A DNA stretch of 64,000 nucleotides from Adenanthera pavonina (GCA_026686845.1 JAIVEN010000021.1:19920001-19984000), one strand, 5' to 3'; positions 27,701 through 40,091 are shown, counted from the first letter of the stretch. Notes: a model not told the origin generated them from the letters alone. A program made the numbers and translations.

Positions 27701-30700
27701 CAATACAAGGAATGGAGACTGAGTTAAGCAGCCCACTATGGAGTAGTGACTCAGAGATCTAGGAGTTGCATTGGACATACAGCCAAGGACAAACTAGGAG
27801 GCTCGAGGGACCACTGAACTGTAACAGGGTTGACGACTTTGAGGATCTTATTGTCAAGACAGAGGAATGAAAACATCTAAGGTCAGGCGCCCATAGATTT
27901 GTTCAATATAATTTACAAGTAATACTAAATAATATGGCATGTGTATAGGTTACTGTATAACATAGTACTACAAGTATAAACTGAGGTTATCTAAAATAGT
28001 CATGTGAAGGCTGATCGATGATCATAACAAGTTTGTACCTCACAAGAAAATGATATTTCTCCTTCTCTCTCTCCAACCATTCTCCCTGTCTCTACTTTCT
28101 AGTTCTACAGATAACTAAAAAGAGCTGAGACTTCACAAGTAAATGGTAGTAACCAATTATGGATTAATCAAAGCCAACGTAGAGAATAAACCAAGTCAAA
28201 AAATGAAAGATGGAACAAACTTTTGCAGAACTATTATGGGGGAAAATTTGACAAATGCCAACATAGCATTCTACCTTGAAAGGTGCATTGTTTGTTCGAA
28301 ATACAATGCCCGGGATATCACGCAACCACACTGGGAAACCCCTGCAAGAAGTTAAATCAAATCATGGAAGGAGAGAAAAAAAAATAGGAGAAAAAAAATA
28401 GTCAAAGTATTGACATTTCCAGATATTTGGTGTATTTAATTAGTGTTAAGGACCACTCTTCAACTTAACAGTTTAAGTTGCTCAGTGAAAATCTTTAAGT
28501 ACCATATCTAGTATCAAAACTTTTGAAACACTTCCTCATATGAATGACCTTTGGCCTTCAAGTACCATATCTAGTATTGAAACTTAATTTTAGATCAAGA
28601 GATGAGGGGTAGCAAGGGTTGAAATTCAAAGTTTCAAACCACTCAATCATATCAACTACCACTTCAACTCCATATCTTAAGCTGACAAGTGAAGGCTCAA
28701 AATTAATTTTTATTAATATCTTTAAAATTGAGAAATGCTTTAATTTTCAAAGCAGTTTCCTTATCTACTCATTAATTATGGGGAGAGGGTAGTTTTTGTG
28801 GTTTACCCTTGCTGTTCAGCTCATGATCTCTTCACAAAGGTGTCTATGGTGGGTCAATAGGGCTGATTGGCTCTGTTACATGTTTGATGTTCTGATTTTA
28901 AGCTTAGTTCTTTTCTTTTCTTTAATAGTATTTGATTAGGAGGATACTTTGCCCTACAATGTAACTTCCTTCTAAATGAAGTTTCTTTTTCTATATATAA
29001 AAAATAAGAATAACAAAAATAAATGTGGATGCTCTACAAATTCTTAAGTTACGACTAGCACAAATCATCATTGCTGATGTAATGTCATAGTTGTTCAAAG
29101 TTTGATGCATATCAGTTTTATAGTTCCCTAAAACTTTGGTCTTTCCTGCATTTTTTTAGTTTTACATTCAAGGACTGAGACATTGACTTATTTTCATTTT
29201 TCTTTTTGAAAAAGAGGTTGATGTAGGACAAGGGAAGGGAGAGGGAAGATAGAAACGAGGGAGAAGTAAAAGAACTTGAGGGAGAGAGATATCACTAAAA
29301 ATACTCAATATTTCATTCAATAAGCAAAAGACTTATAAGAAAATAACTCTAAAGCTATTTATAGACCCATACCATTATTGAAATAGAAATAACTTTAAGT
29401 AAAAGAAATCCTAACCTAAACTTAAAGTAAGAGAAATCACAAAATAGGAAATAATTTAAAAAGACTGATATAAAATAGAAAACAGATAATAGATAAATCC
29501 TAATAATCCCTAAGAGATAAAACGACATTAAATATGAAAGATAATCTAAATATTCTAATAAAATAACTTTATTTAAAATCCTAATTATTCTATGATAAAG
29601 ATAAATAATCTTAATTATCCATTCTTCATTAAAGGTTCTGATATAAATGTAAAATTCCTAGTTGCTAGCATAAATTAATTTATAATTATTTCCCAAGAAA
29701 GAGCTTTTTTCATCTAGACATGCATTTGAATAACTGTCATATGTAAGTGCATTCAGATAGCCATGAACTTCCTCCTCATTAAGTGGATTCTGTAGATTGA
29801 AAAGTTTATTTCTAATTTTCTATCAACAAAAGTAATTGTAAGATTATAATGGAGAAGAAGGCGAGACCCGAAATTCCACTCTGCACATACGTAAGGGCCT
29901 ATACGAAGAAAGAGATAAAGTCCACTGGATCCAACCAGCTTCACAAACTTCACTAGATCATATCTCCCCTCAAAGTTATACTGCACAAGCACAAAATTTT
30001 AAATGTAAAAGAAATTATAATTCAGCATAAATAATATTTATACAATTGAAGAAATCATATAAGGCTACCAACAAAACTAGCTGAGAGAAATACAATTTTA
30101 CACCTGCCCTCTAACTGGCTCATGTCCATTCCAGAAAACATATGTCTCGATTACATCTGCCCCTCCTTCCTTGCTCTTTGCAATCAGATCAGGCCACATC
30201 TAGCATCATATAAAACGCATAAGAAAATAAGTCTCACTTCATAAAGTAGCATCACAAATTTAATCCTATAACTCCTTAATTTATCCTATTTAATAAAATT
30301 TTTAGCTATAACCCCTATCTTGGCCAGTACTGATTAAAGTTGTCTTATTTAAATAATTAAGAATGGTAGAAATTTTTCCTTGGCATAGGTTAACAACTAT
30401 ATTTTGCTCGCATGTAATAATTTATAGATTCAATTCTCTAGTAGTTTTTTGTATTCTTTTGGCTGGTAAACCCCGAACTAATTCATTCTGGGATGGATCC
30501 CATTGTTCAAAAATGTTCACAAGCGTTTAAAAGCATTCCCTATACTACCTTTCACTTCTTAGATTTTCATGGGAGTAGCTCTAAGGATAGAGGAATTTAT
30601 GAGGGACTTCCTTTGTTCTGGAGTTAGCAAATAGAAAAAAAGATCATATCGTGAGTTGGTAGTTTTGTTGCAACCCAAAAAATCAAGGGGGATTAATTGA

Positions 30701-31346
30701 TATATAAAAACGTTGCTTTAGCGTCTAAATGGCCGTAGCATTTTCCTGCAGAGACTGTCTATCAAAAAAAAAATTTCCTGCAGAGACTAACACATCATGG
30801 AACCAAGTGATTTAAAATGAGTACGGTTTAGACCAAATTGGGTGGAAAGCCAACTGAGACTGTGGAATGGGGTGAAGGTGATAATGCAACTTGAAGTGTG
30901 AGATCGACTGATTTCGTTGAGAGGAGGTTTCCAGTGAGAGAGGAGAAGAAGCGTTGAAGAATGCAACTTCAATGTCGACCCCCAAAAAAAGAGATACAGT
31001 GGATAAGATTATGGGATTGAACAGAGCGGAAGCAATCTCTAACTGCCCTTGAAAATTTCACATGGATGCTATTCTCTCTAAATTACACTACAGAAGACCA
31101 CCCATACACATGCACTCCGTCCTCTCAAACACAATCGGGGCATGAAAGTTAGTAGCGCACCTCGGGAGTGGCGCGTGGATAGTGAATTCCAGCTGAGATG
31201 AGCATGCGGCGCTTGCCATCGATGATGAGAGCCCTGTGATCGTAGGTGACATTGAAGGGCTTGAAGAAGGTCGCGGCTGTTACATCAGAATGAATTGATA
31301 GATACAGACAAAGGAAATGCAGCAGCAGTCCTCTCCTGGGAGTCAT
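9702..31346 (-). CDS. BGAL9: Beta-galactosidase, glycoside hydrolase family 35 (BGAL9 type), complete, 19 exons
   Basis: Exons in order: 31346-31161, 30199-30104, 29980-29868, 28341-28275, 26015-25923, 25282-25139, 24998-24910, 24430-24325, 23730-23643, 23533-23412, 21337-21134, 20899-20667, 19959-19844, 17962-17865, 16891-16781, 15458-15351, 11013-10808, 10660-10312, 9845-9702. All phases agree and give 890 residues, the usual length of this class. Residues 1-25 are a signal peptide, so secretion to the cell wall is expected. The GH35 barrel follows: acid/base Glu in QIENEYG (about residue 189) and nucleophile Glu in LWTENWDGW (about 258), then YFGGTNFGRTSGGP. The Gly-rich central and jelly-roll regions include RCSAFLANIDE and NGHNIGRYW. 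The last about 115 residues form a SUEL-type galactose-binding lectin domain with ITFASYGTPQGSC and FGGDPCQG. Family role: release of terminal beta-galactosyl residues from wall polymers. No break was found; the only odd splice site is the exon 3 donor. Confidence 0.95.
12472..12642 (-). repeat. 3' LTR of the small LTR element
   Basis: This copy has TG...CA termini on the + strand (TGTTGTGTGAC to GCATAACA) and about 90% identity with the partner at 14807-14979, with only small differences such as CTTCATCAC versus TTTTCATCAC. Confidence 0.75.
14807..14979 (-). repeat. 5' LTR of the small LTR element
   Basis: This is the partner repeat of 12472-12642. Its outer end reads CACATAATT, so the terminal CA seen in the other copy has been lost, and the boundary is uncertain by a few bases. 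Confidence 0.7.
16194..16563 (-). mobile_element. Solo LTR, family A, with 5-bp target duplication
   Basis: The 370-bp AT-rich sequence begins TGATGTAGGACAAGG and ends TTTTGCATCA, so it has TGATG...CATCA palindromic ends. It is flanked by CTGCC on both sides (16189-16193 and 16564-16568). A relative with the same start lies at 29219-29631 and a complete element of the same family at 44020-45458. It sits in the intron between BGAL9 exons 15 and 16. A solo LTR with intact target duplication implies recombination between the two LTRs of one former element. Confidence 0.85.
17511..17539 (+). repeat. (GA)n(GT)n microsatellite
   Basis: About ten GA units are followed by five GT units in a BGAL9 intron. 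Open frames over this stretch are low-complexity artefacts. Confidence 0.9.
19614..19762. mobile_element. Foldback MITE with about 45-bp inverted repeats
   Basis: The left arm GGGGAATTATAGTTTGG... and the right arm, read on the other strand (GGGGAATTACAGTTTAGG...), pair over about 45-50 bp and include the shared block TTTCTGGAATTAATAACAAAT. The arms are separated by a loop of about 50 bp. It ends 81 bp from BGAL9 exon 13 (19844-19959), so the transcript could form a strong hairpin close to a splice donor. No target duplication is obvious. Confidence 0.65.
26640..26830 (+). pseudogene. L1-type LINE fragment, zinc-binding (zf-RVT) region
   Basis: The + strand frame has VKLFVWTTALNRINSRDLQ followed by CKPNMFVPPNICFM, which resembles the region between reverse transcriptase and RNase H in plant L1 elements (FFVWTAAL...RI.T.D.L...C.C). 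One of the expected cysteine motifs is damaged. It is a short relic in the BGAL9 intron between exons 4 and 5. Assignment rests on motif memory and is moderate. Confidence 0.5.
29219..29631 (-). mobile_element. Solo LTR, family A, second copy in BGAL9
   Basis: It begins TGATGTAGGACAAGG, identical to the start of the copy at 16194, and ends TTATCCATTCTTCATTA, with the expected CATCA mutated to CATTA. The flanks are GAGGT (29214-29218) and AAGGT (29632-29636), a decayed 5-bp target duplication. It lies in the intron between exons 3 and 4 and has the same orientation as the other copy. The extra decay suggests that it is older than the 16194 copy. Confidence 0.8.
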
Positions 31347-32163
31347 ATGGAAGGAAAATAAAAAAATGGAGAAGACGAATGAATAAGGTTGGTGGATTTA
31401 GCTATACGAGAAGGGTGTTCCAGCCGAATCCAACAGTGATTTGCATAGCACGCCAACTGATCATAGAAATTGACGACGGATATTGACTTTCCACCAAGAG
31501 GAGAAAAAATTAATAATAATAGATTAGATTTCACTAAAGCCGTACTCATAATGTTGACCAAAAAAGGCCGTACTCAACTACTCAGAACGGTGAAAAGATA
31601 TGCAAAACAGCATCTTCCATCCGACCACAATGTTTTTGTCAGAAATCAGAATAGGCAAAATTAGCCGGGTTGGCCCATTTCTTTTTTTTTTTTAATTTAA
31701 AATATTTAAAAATATATTATTTTATTAATGAGTGAAAAATAAATTGTAAAATTTAAATATTATATTAATTTTTATTGAATAATGATAATAATTAGTTGTA
31801 TTAATTTAGATAATAATATATTTTTTAAAAAAAATAAAAAAATATATATGAAAAAAAATATAGGTCTATGGGCTGATGTCATACGGGCCGAGCTTCCTAT
31901 CCTGAGCCTGTTTAACAATTTGGGCTTTTTGGCCCGGTCCGTATTAAGCGGGCCTGAATTACCACCTCTAGTTTTACTTGTGGTGCTGGGTGCAGATAAA
32001 CTAACCATCAATTTTTATTCTCAACCCAGTCATGTACTTAACTAAAAGAAAAAGATATGTACGATGCATAAATTAATGATATGATAATGAAAAATATTAT
32101 GATTTTTATTTGAGCATAATATAAAAGTCACAAAATTAAGTATTTATTAGTGTATACAAATTA
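31347..32163. other. Upstream region of the beta-galactosidase gene
   Basis: The stretch holds the BGAL9 5' leader and promoter. No TATA box or regulatory motif could be assigned with confidence. It becomes strongly AT-rich beyond about 31680, with a GC-richer island at 31860-31990 that does not resemble a coding exon. Confidence 0.4.
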
Positions 32164-32428
32164 TTCCCTCTGATCCTATATATATGATCTTTTACCTTGA
32201 TCCTAAATATAAGACTCTTTATAATATACGAGGTAGTATTTATTATACATTTTCAGAAAAATGCTCCAATTTAATGTATCCAAAGAGAAAGAGAGAGATA
32301 TTAAATAAGGGTAGTTTTGGAAAAATGTTAAAATTTTTGGAGAAATCGAGGTAGTTAATTAGTTTTAATTTCAATTCTTAATTCACGTGATTCGGTTAAA
32401 ATGGTCTTATATTAAGGATCAGAGAGAG
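32164..32428. mobile_element. Stowaway-like MITE, copy 1
   Basis: The 265-bp element is bounded by TA (32162-32163 and 32429-32430). The left end is TTCCCTCTGATCCTATATAT and the reverse-complemented right end is CTCTCTCTGATCCTTAATAT. It has no coding capacity. TA target sites and CTCCCTC-type ends fit the Tc1/mariner Stowaway group. Confidence 0.8.
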
Positions 32429-33133
32429 TACTAAATTAAAATACTAAGTTATTAAATAATTTTTTTATACTACAATTGAAGTCATGTTCTATGTCTTCCC
32501 TTCTTAGTATTAGTATTTTAAGCCCATACCTACTTTTAAATTTGAGATATAGTAACATGCAATAGACTCTGGGGGAGTATTGGTTTGAAAAGATATAGAC
32601 TAACATTGCATAAATCTATCCTTAGTTCTTATTAGTGGTTATTGTAAATGTCAAACATCTTAGAAATTGTCTTCCGCACATGTTAAGTGGGAGCTTTGAA
32701 TTAAACGGTATAATAGTGATTTGAGGAATAAATATCTTTAACCCATCATTAATTCTTTCTATCACTTTCAATTTAATGATATGTTTACCAATCAAATTAA
32801 CAATCAAATGTGTTTCATTGTATAGAACTAAATTATTGCATATTCACCGTTTATTTACTTATTAAATTATATATAGAAATAAAAATTTGACTAACATTCT
32901 ATTAAAAAAATATATTAAAATGATATAAATATTTTGTAGTAGTTTTTTGCCAAAATATATTTTGGATTAGTTAGCCAACTTATTGATTGACTGCAATACA
33001 TTGAATATTTATAAAATAATTAAAAATTTATTAATTGCCTAATAAATTTTTTATAGCTAGAATTTATTGATTGATTATAAATTCAAAATTTAATTTGACA
33101 ATTTTTTTGGAAAAAATATGATAATATTTTATT

Positions 33134-33801
33134 GGCTAAAAAATACATAACTCTTTGGACTTTTGGTTAGTTACATATAACCTCTAATATTAAAAAGTTT
33201 AAAATAAAAACCCTAATATTTCAAATGCTGACAATTAATTTACCTACCATTAAAATCATAGTTAAATGTAGCAGTCAATGCTATATCATATTAATTAAAA
33301 AACACTTGGAATTTGACATTGAATTTTGGATTTATTTTAATAATTTTCAGAGTCACGGGTTGAATTTAAGATGTTTGAGTTGTCACTAAATTTAAACACA
33401 AGTGTAACAGAAAGAAAAGGTCACTTTTTATGCACGGGAGATAGTAAAATGTACAAATGGCTTAATAGCATGGAGGAGGAGTCAAAGGATCAATTGCTAT
33501 GGGTACAAAAGACAAAATGGCTCATGAAATTTTTAAGTCTGAATAAAATTATTAAAATATAAAATGAACGTAGCAAAAAAACTATAATATATATATATAT
33601 ATATTAAGATGTCCAAATTTTCGTATCAAATCCCAAATGTTCGTAGTTTGTATGATGTGGCATACACTCTTAAATCAAACAGTGAATTTAATAGGGTAAA
33701 TGGTCAAAATTTGAAATGTTAGGATTTTGATTTTAAACTTTTGGAGATTGTAGGAGTTATACGTAACTTATCAAACATTCAAGGGGGTTATGTATTTAGC
33801 C
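33134..33801. mobile_element. MULE-like element with about 90-bp TIRs and 9-bp target duplication
   Basis: The left end GGCTAAAAAATACATAACTC and the reverse-complemented right end GGCTAAATACATAACCCCCT continue to match, with small indels, for about 90 bp through a shared AAGTTTAAAAT block. The flanks are TATTTTATT (33125-33133) and TATATTATT (33802-33810): 9 bp with one mismatch, as expected for Mutator-like elements. The 668-bp element has a short open frame (33371-33562, 63 residues, including GHFLCTGDSKMYKW) that I do not recognise. No transposase is present. The frame could be a captured host fragment (Pack-MULE) or chance. Confidence 0.75.
33583..33602. repeat. (AT)n microsatellite
   Basis: About ten AT units lie inside the MULE-like element. 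Similar AT runs occur at about 35313-35336, 36602-36620 and 37157-37178. Confidence 0.9.
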
Positions 33802-33810
33802 TATATTATT

Positions 33811-36800
33811 GTAGTTAAAGTTTTTTTTTTTTTAACTAGAGTAGTTAAAGTCATTAAATCAATTGAATTGGTTAATTTGAAGTTCAAAAATATTTAAGGG
33901 GTATTTGTTGAAATTTATTTCCAATTGAAATTTTAATTGAATGTTTCCAATAAGCTATTGTCCTTAGTTTTTTGCATTAATTATGTAATTTAATCTATAT
34001 ATTTGAATTATAATTTGATTAAAACCCTTACAAAGTCATAGACTCATAGTTAATGTTGATTTTTTTTAGCAACATATTTGATTTTGATTATTCAAAATAG
34101 ATTGTTCTTTTACTAAATCAATAATTATCTTAAATTTGATTCTTTTATTTTATTTATATTCTAATATTTTATTTTTCATATTTAATAATTCTTTGTTTGG
34201 TTTAAATATTTAATAATTCACTAAACATGAGTTCGTTGTGTTTTTAATTATTTTGATATGATGGCAATGGTATGATTAATATTATCTTTGGATCAAGTTG
34301 TAAATGCAAAAGTACACCATTTTTTGAAAATGCTGATTCTTTCTGAACTCTTATAGGTTTGTACGTGTGTAAGTTTTGATAAATTAAAAATCTATTATAT
34401 ATTTACCATAACACAATCTATGTTGCCTTCTCCATTGTGCATTTCCATTGACAAAAGCAAAACCCCATTTTGCTTCATATTTTTTCCTTTTTCTGTTAAT
34501 CAGAACTCATAATCAGTGATTTGGTGCCAAGATTTGTGATTTGTGCTTCGTGATGCATATGCTAAGTATATTAATGTCCAAAACTACTTTGGTTATATGA
34601 TTTTGTGCTGCTAAATTGGACTGATTAAAATCATATTATAACCCAATTAAACTTATACTTTGGTCAACATGTGCCTTCAAGCCAAATAGATCCCTTCAAA
34701 CTTGCATTTTAGTTGACATTTTCTCCTTTCTAGCTGCAGTGAAACAGGCACGCAACTTTTTCCGGAACATGGAGTCTGGAGGGGATCATAAAAAAGAAGC
34801 CAAGATTGGTGGAAAAATGGGCTAAATGATATTCAGCAATTATATCAATAAAATGTAATGTAGTCTATAATAGGAAGCGTTCAAAAATTTCAACAAAGCA
34901 TACTTTAGTTTTCAATGATATAATTAGCAGTTTTTGTAATTTGCAAAAGAACTTCGGAGCACAAACCTTCATTAAAAGGGAAAGGAATTAAAAATTAAAA
35001 AATGAGAAAAAAGATGAAGCTACTGAAAGATGTGCTCTCTAGTCAAACAAAATAAGATTAAGATGAGTGGATATAATCAATAGGAATTCAATAGTGGTGG
35101 AAGATTTCAATTTTTAAACTTCAAATTGATCTAATTAATAGCTATATGTAGTGTTAATTTTGATTAAACAAATCATGATTAAATGCTTTGAATTTGGGCC
35201 TAGATATAAATGAATTATTAGCCATAAATTGTAAGTCACTAAGCAAAAAGAAAAGAAATGAGAAAAAAAAGACATAAGATTGCAAAATATTTCATAGTGT
35301 TTAATAACATGGTTATATATATATATATATATATATTCAATGATATTTCCTTCAACTTTTTTTTTTAATTTTTTTCTTTGAAATTCTTTTTTGTTAGATG
35401 TATCAATCTCATATATCTACATATATTAACGGATATGTTTTTTCAGAGGAATATTATTAGGATTATAAAATTTGATTACTCGATTTATTTATTTATTTAT
35501 ATTAATAATAAATTTGAATCAATGTTGTAAATTTAAATATGGAGCTTATATCCTTTTCTATTCGAAACAATTATTAATTTGTTATAACTTGTATGAGCGA
35601 TAAAATGAGAGTTATAAACTCTAAATAATGTAAATACACTTACAATTATGATTTTAAATAAAAGCAATGAATTGGGTGAATTATATCTTTAATTCAAAAA
35701 AATTGACAACTTTAATTGACATCTATGATTTTAAGGAAACTATTATTTGTTGAACTAATTTGAAAATAAATATTTAAGTCAAAGTTTATTGGTGGTAGAA
35801 AAAAAATCAAATTTTACCAAAATATTTTCAAATTAAATTTTAAATTTATAATAAATTATGTAATTGATTCTAATTTTGTGTTAGTAATAAATAGTACAAT
35901 AAATTTAAAATTAGGATTTTGGTCAAACATAATAATTAATTTTTGATTCAAATTTTTATTTTGTAAAAAATTTTAAAAAATTAACTTAAATATTTTCAAT
36001 TAAGAAGTTGCCTATTTAAGTTAAATATTAGTGCATATAGGTCAAATTTAAGTCAATAATTTTCAAATTAAATTATGAGCCTCTAATCTATCAAATTGTT
36101 TAATCAATTACAAATTTAAAATTCGGGTCAAAATTTAATAAATAAATTAATCACAATGATGATTATATAATAAATATAATACTTAAATGTACCATAATGC
36201 CATATACATTTTGTGTGTTAAAAAAAATTTATAAATTTAAAATTTAGTTAATTAATAAATCAATCAATACACATATAACAATATATCCATATATACTGGA
36301 ACCTTTTCTTTGAATTAAGATATTGTGACTTTTGAAAAATTAAAATAATTAACTAATTTTAATTCTTATTTTTAATTTGTGTGATATGGTTAAAATGATT
36401 TTGTATTAAGAATCAAATGGAGTATATCAATTGGATTTAAACATGTAACAAACTTATCAACTTTTAACTAATAATCAAATATTTTAAAATGTAATAAATA
36501 TAAGCCAATACAATTTAATTTAATCATTGTTATATTTAAACAACTCTAATATGATTTGACATACATTCATTAGTCCATTGAATTAGGTAATTATATAATT
36601 TAATATATATATATATATATTTAAAATCTAGATTGAAAATGTTGGATTTAAGAATTATCTTTATGTCAAACAATAGTACTTAATTGTAGGCTTTAGTAAT
36701 TAATTAATACAAATATTGAAAGTTTAATTCAAATTTATTTATAAATAGGAGTATTTGACATTGATCTACCAAGTTACACTAATTGAGTATTTTGTCAACT

Positions 36801-38202
36801 TAAAAATTTTAATAGTGATTTAATCATAATTCATACAAGAATTAAAATTATTATATATTCTTATTAAATTTATGTAACAATTTGGAATTTACACAATATA
36901 CTGGAATTAACACAAATATGATATTTGATCTATTTTTTTAATCGAAATAAGAGAGAGAGAAAAATCACGATATAATCTTCTACATTTTATAAATTTCCAA
37001 TGTATATTTAAACTAATCAATTTGCATAGTTCCAAGGATCATATCATCCAAAAATTGTAAGTTTTATTCTGAATATACGCCAACATCCATATCTCCCAAA
37101 AACATCAATATGAGGGTGTATTCTATTAGAGCCTTTGAAGATATACAGATTCTCATATATATATATATATATATATACCAACAACTTTGGGTAGGGATAT
37201 TCAATATTCTTCATCGTGAAGGTAGATTTTCTTAAAATTGCTTCTCAATTAAAAGTATCTAAATATAAATTACTTTTGATATAATATCTTATCCTCATAA
37301 TCAATTATAAAAAATTACTTACTCACATAATCAATTATGGAAAAGTGAATCCAAACATGTACATAGTTAATGAGGCATTGGCCTCATCTTTGGTCCAAAT
37401 AAGTTAAGCGTGCCCTATCCATTTATTGCAAGCAATAGCGCATATCCTTTCCCCTTTATAGAACTAGAAGAATTTGAGCAAAGTGTCTCAAAACCTCTCT
37501 TATAATATATGCACAAATAGATATAATTAGATGTAAATGAATGAGAAAAACTAAAAAAAAAATTAGAAATCAAGAGATTGATTAGTCTTAGTAATCATGG
37601 ATGAGGGGACAACTTATCTATACACAATGATTCTAATGAATATTTAAAAACAAAATCAAAGAGGAAAAACCATAGAAGAAAAAGAGATATTACTAGAGTA
37701 TTATTAGAGAGGGTTCGCCAATTGGTCCATGAGATTGGATATAATTGATGGGCTTTAAGATATTTATAGACGGTGAAGTAGAAAAAAATAATACTTACTT
37801 TAAATCAATTTGTATACTAAATGATGCCATTTTAAAACTAAAGATATATATTTAGGATTTAAAGCTTTAAAATTCAAATGAGGTTAATGAAAATTATGTG
37901 GTATTTTATGCATTAATTCCTTCAATGTTACATCTAAGCATTCCATGTTAGTACATATTATATCCACATATGACAGTCCACCTCATCAACATCAAAATAG
38001 AATTAATGCAGACTTAATGCCTTTTACTTCTAATTTTATATAGATAATAGATGTACTTAATATAGCATAAGAGTTTTTTAATCCTTATATAAGATTTTTT
38101 TTTTTTGCAGAATTTAATGAAGCATTTTTAACTTTCTTTCTTGAACATTAAAATATGATAAAAATTAATGGGTTTTATTGAGGGCGTTTAAGGAAAGTTA
38201 TA
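33811..38202. other. AT-rich gene desert
   Basis: No gene was recognised. The stretch is mostly short AT-rich repeats, three AT microsatellites and a decayed relative of the Stowaway MITE (about 36300-36423, sharing the right half ending in GAATCAAATGGAGTA). A short coding-like stretch near 34733-34824 is noted separately. Confidence 0.6.
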
Positions 38203-38463
38203 CTCCCTCCGGTCCTATATATATGATCTTTTGTCCTGATCCTAAATATAAGACCCTTTATAATATACGAGATAGTATTTATTATACATTTCTAAAAAAT
38301 ATCCCTATTTAATATATCCAAAGAGAAAAAGAAAAAGATTAAATAAGGGTAGTTTTGGAAAAATGTTTGGATTTTCAGAGAAATTAAGGTAGTTAATTAA
38401 TTTTAATTCTAATTCTTAATCCGCGTGATTCGGTTAAAAGGGTCTTATATTAAGGATCAGAGG
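38203..38463. mobile_element. Stowaway-like MITE, copy 2
   Basis: This 261-bp sibling of 32164-32428 has the same orientation, TA flanks (38201-38202 and 38464-38465), left end CTCCCTCCGGTCCTATATAT and the same internal blocks, for example AAATAAGGGTAGTTTTGG. The copies look about 85-90% identical. Confidence 0.85.
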
Positions 38464-38465
38464 TA

Positions 38466-40091
38466 ATAGTATTTTTTTATTTAACAAATTTAATGCTTCC
38501 AATTAATTTTAAGTACTACTACTATAATTTTAGTTAAAAGACTCTTATAAAAAGGTCTAGATGAAACATACCCTTCCCTTCTTTAATATAAAGGATAAAA
38601 GACAAAATCACACAAATTAAATCAAATAATAAATTTATCTGGAATATAAAATAGTTTTAAAAATATTTTCATTTAATGTTAATAATTTTTACATCATATA
38701 ATTAATATAAATGAATTATACTACTAATTTTTGGGAATAAAATATCATCTTGACTAGAGATATTTTTTAAAAAAAATTATCAAATATACTAGACAAATCT
38801 CTATATTTTTATATTTTGAAATATGAAAACTCCTAATTTTTCCTTATCCTATCCTGGGGAACGGAGGGAGTACTACAAAAAGGGGACTACAATTGGAGGT
38901 TCTTCTACGATGCTCTTCTAAGACGCAAGACCAAGCTTATGTTGCAGTGCATAGCAAGCTGCCAGATGATTTTAACATTTGTTGCCCTTCATGCATGTAT
39001 GTGAGAGCTCAATAGATTGCCATTTGTTAATAGATGAGAACGTAGTTAAGAGTATTGAGTTGTTTGTATATAAAGCTTTAGATTTAACATAAGGAATGTG
39101 CATATATTGTTTGGGTGTATATATAACGAGTAAAAAGCTTGGGGAATTATGACACCCTCCACTCCCGTCTCCCTATGTCCCTAGGACGACTATTCCTTTT
39201 CTATGGGATCTCGCTCTTCTCCACCAACTGTTTCCTTTATCAGCAAATCATATATTTACATGACCTTGCCAGATATGAAAGGAACTACAGGACAGTAGGA
39301 AAATTAATATTCAAAACGATGTTGAAAATGCCGTTACATATAATAAGATAAAAAATAAAAATGACATAAAATAAGTGTTTGAGATGAAGTTAACAATAAT
39401 ATTTTCAAACTACTTTTCAACTAAGGTAAAAAAAGAGAATATATATATTTTTTGCTTAAAAAAATGTTGGGTCATCCTTGGAAGAAAAAGGCAGGGAAGT
39501 TGGTTAAGGAAGAAGGTAGAGAGAGCAACAATGAATGAGAATGTGCAGTGTGTTCCCTTTCACTATTGCAAGTAGTAGTTTTGTGGGGTTGTAGCATATA
39601 AGTTGTGTTTTTCTGCTGAAAATGTTGACCTCTTTCTTCTTGTGAATGACCTATGAATATTACTGCTTTTTAATTAACTGATCAATCCAGTATGCATGTT
39701 TGCTAGTTGTGATCATTTTTCAACCTAAAATCAAACCATCTTATTTATTTGTATTCTTATGGCTGATTTTTTTGTTTCCTTTTATTTCCAAACATGTGGC
39801 TTGATTCTGCCTTGATTGGCTTCTTCAATCTCATTCATGATTAGGAAGTTTGAATCATATATTGATGATACACATTTTAGACTCACCAACATGGAAGCTC
39901 ATTCGAGGTTATGATGAAGTTCATCATAAAGCTCAATAGATTACCATTTTGGAATCTTGTTCTATAACATATTTTAGACTCACCAACAACATGGTGCTAG
40001 CAAGATGATTTGCTCATCTGTTGCCCTCCCTGTATGTATGTGAGAGCCCAACTTGCCAATCTCAAACTACTAAGTGTACCAAACGAGATAA
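38466..40091. other. Non-coding region upstream of the LTR element
   Basis: No gene is supported; open frames at 39139 and 39375 have no recognisable domain. A GGAACGGAGGGAGTA block at 38858-38872 looks like a further Stowaway terminus. Two related stretches of about 70 bp (around 38950-39025 and 39975-40052) share GTTGCCCT and GTATGTGAGAGC. Confidence 0.5.

Noticed and set aside
39139..39575. Two short + strand frames (70 and 66 residues)
   Set aside because: No domain, no splice context, and AT-rich codon use; probably chance.
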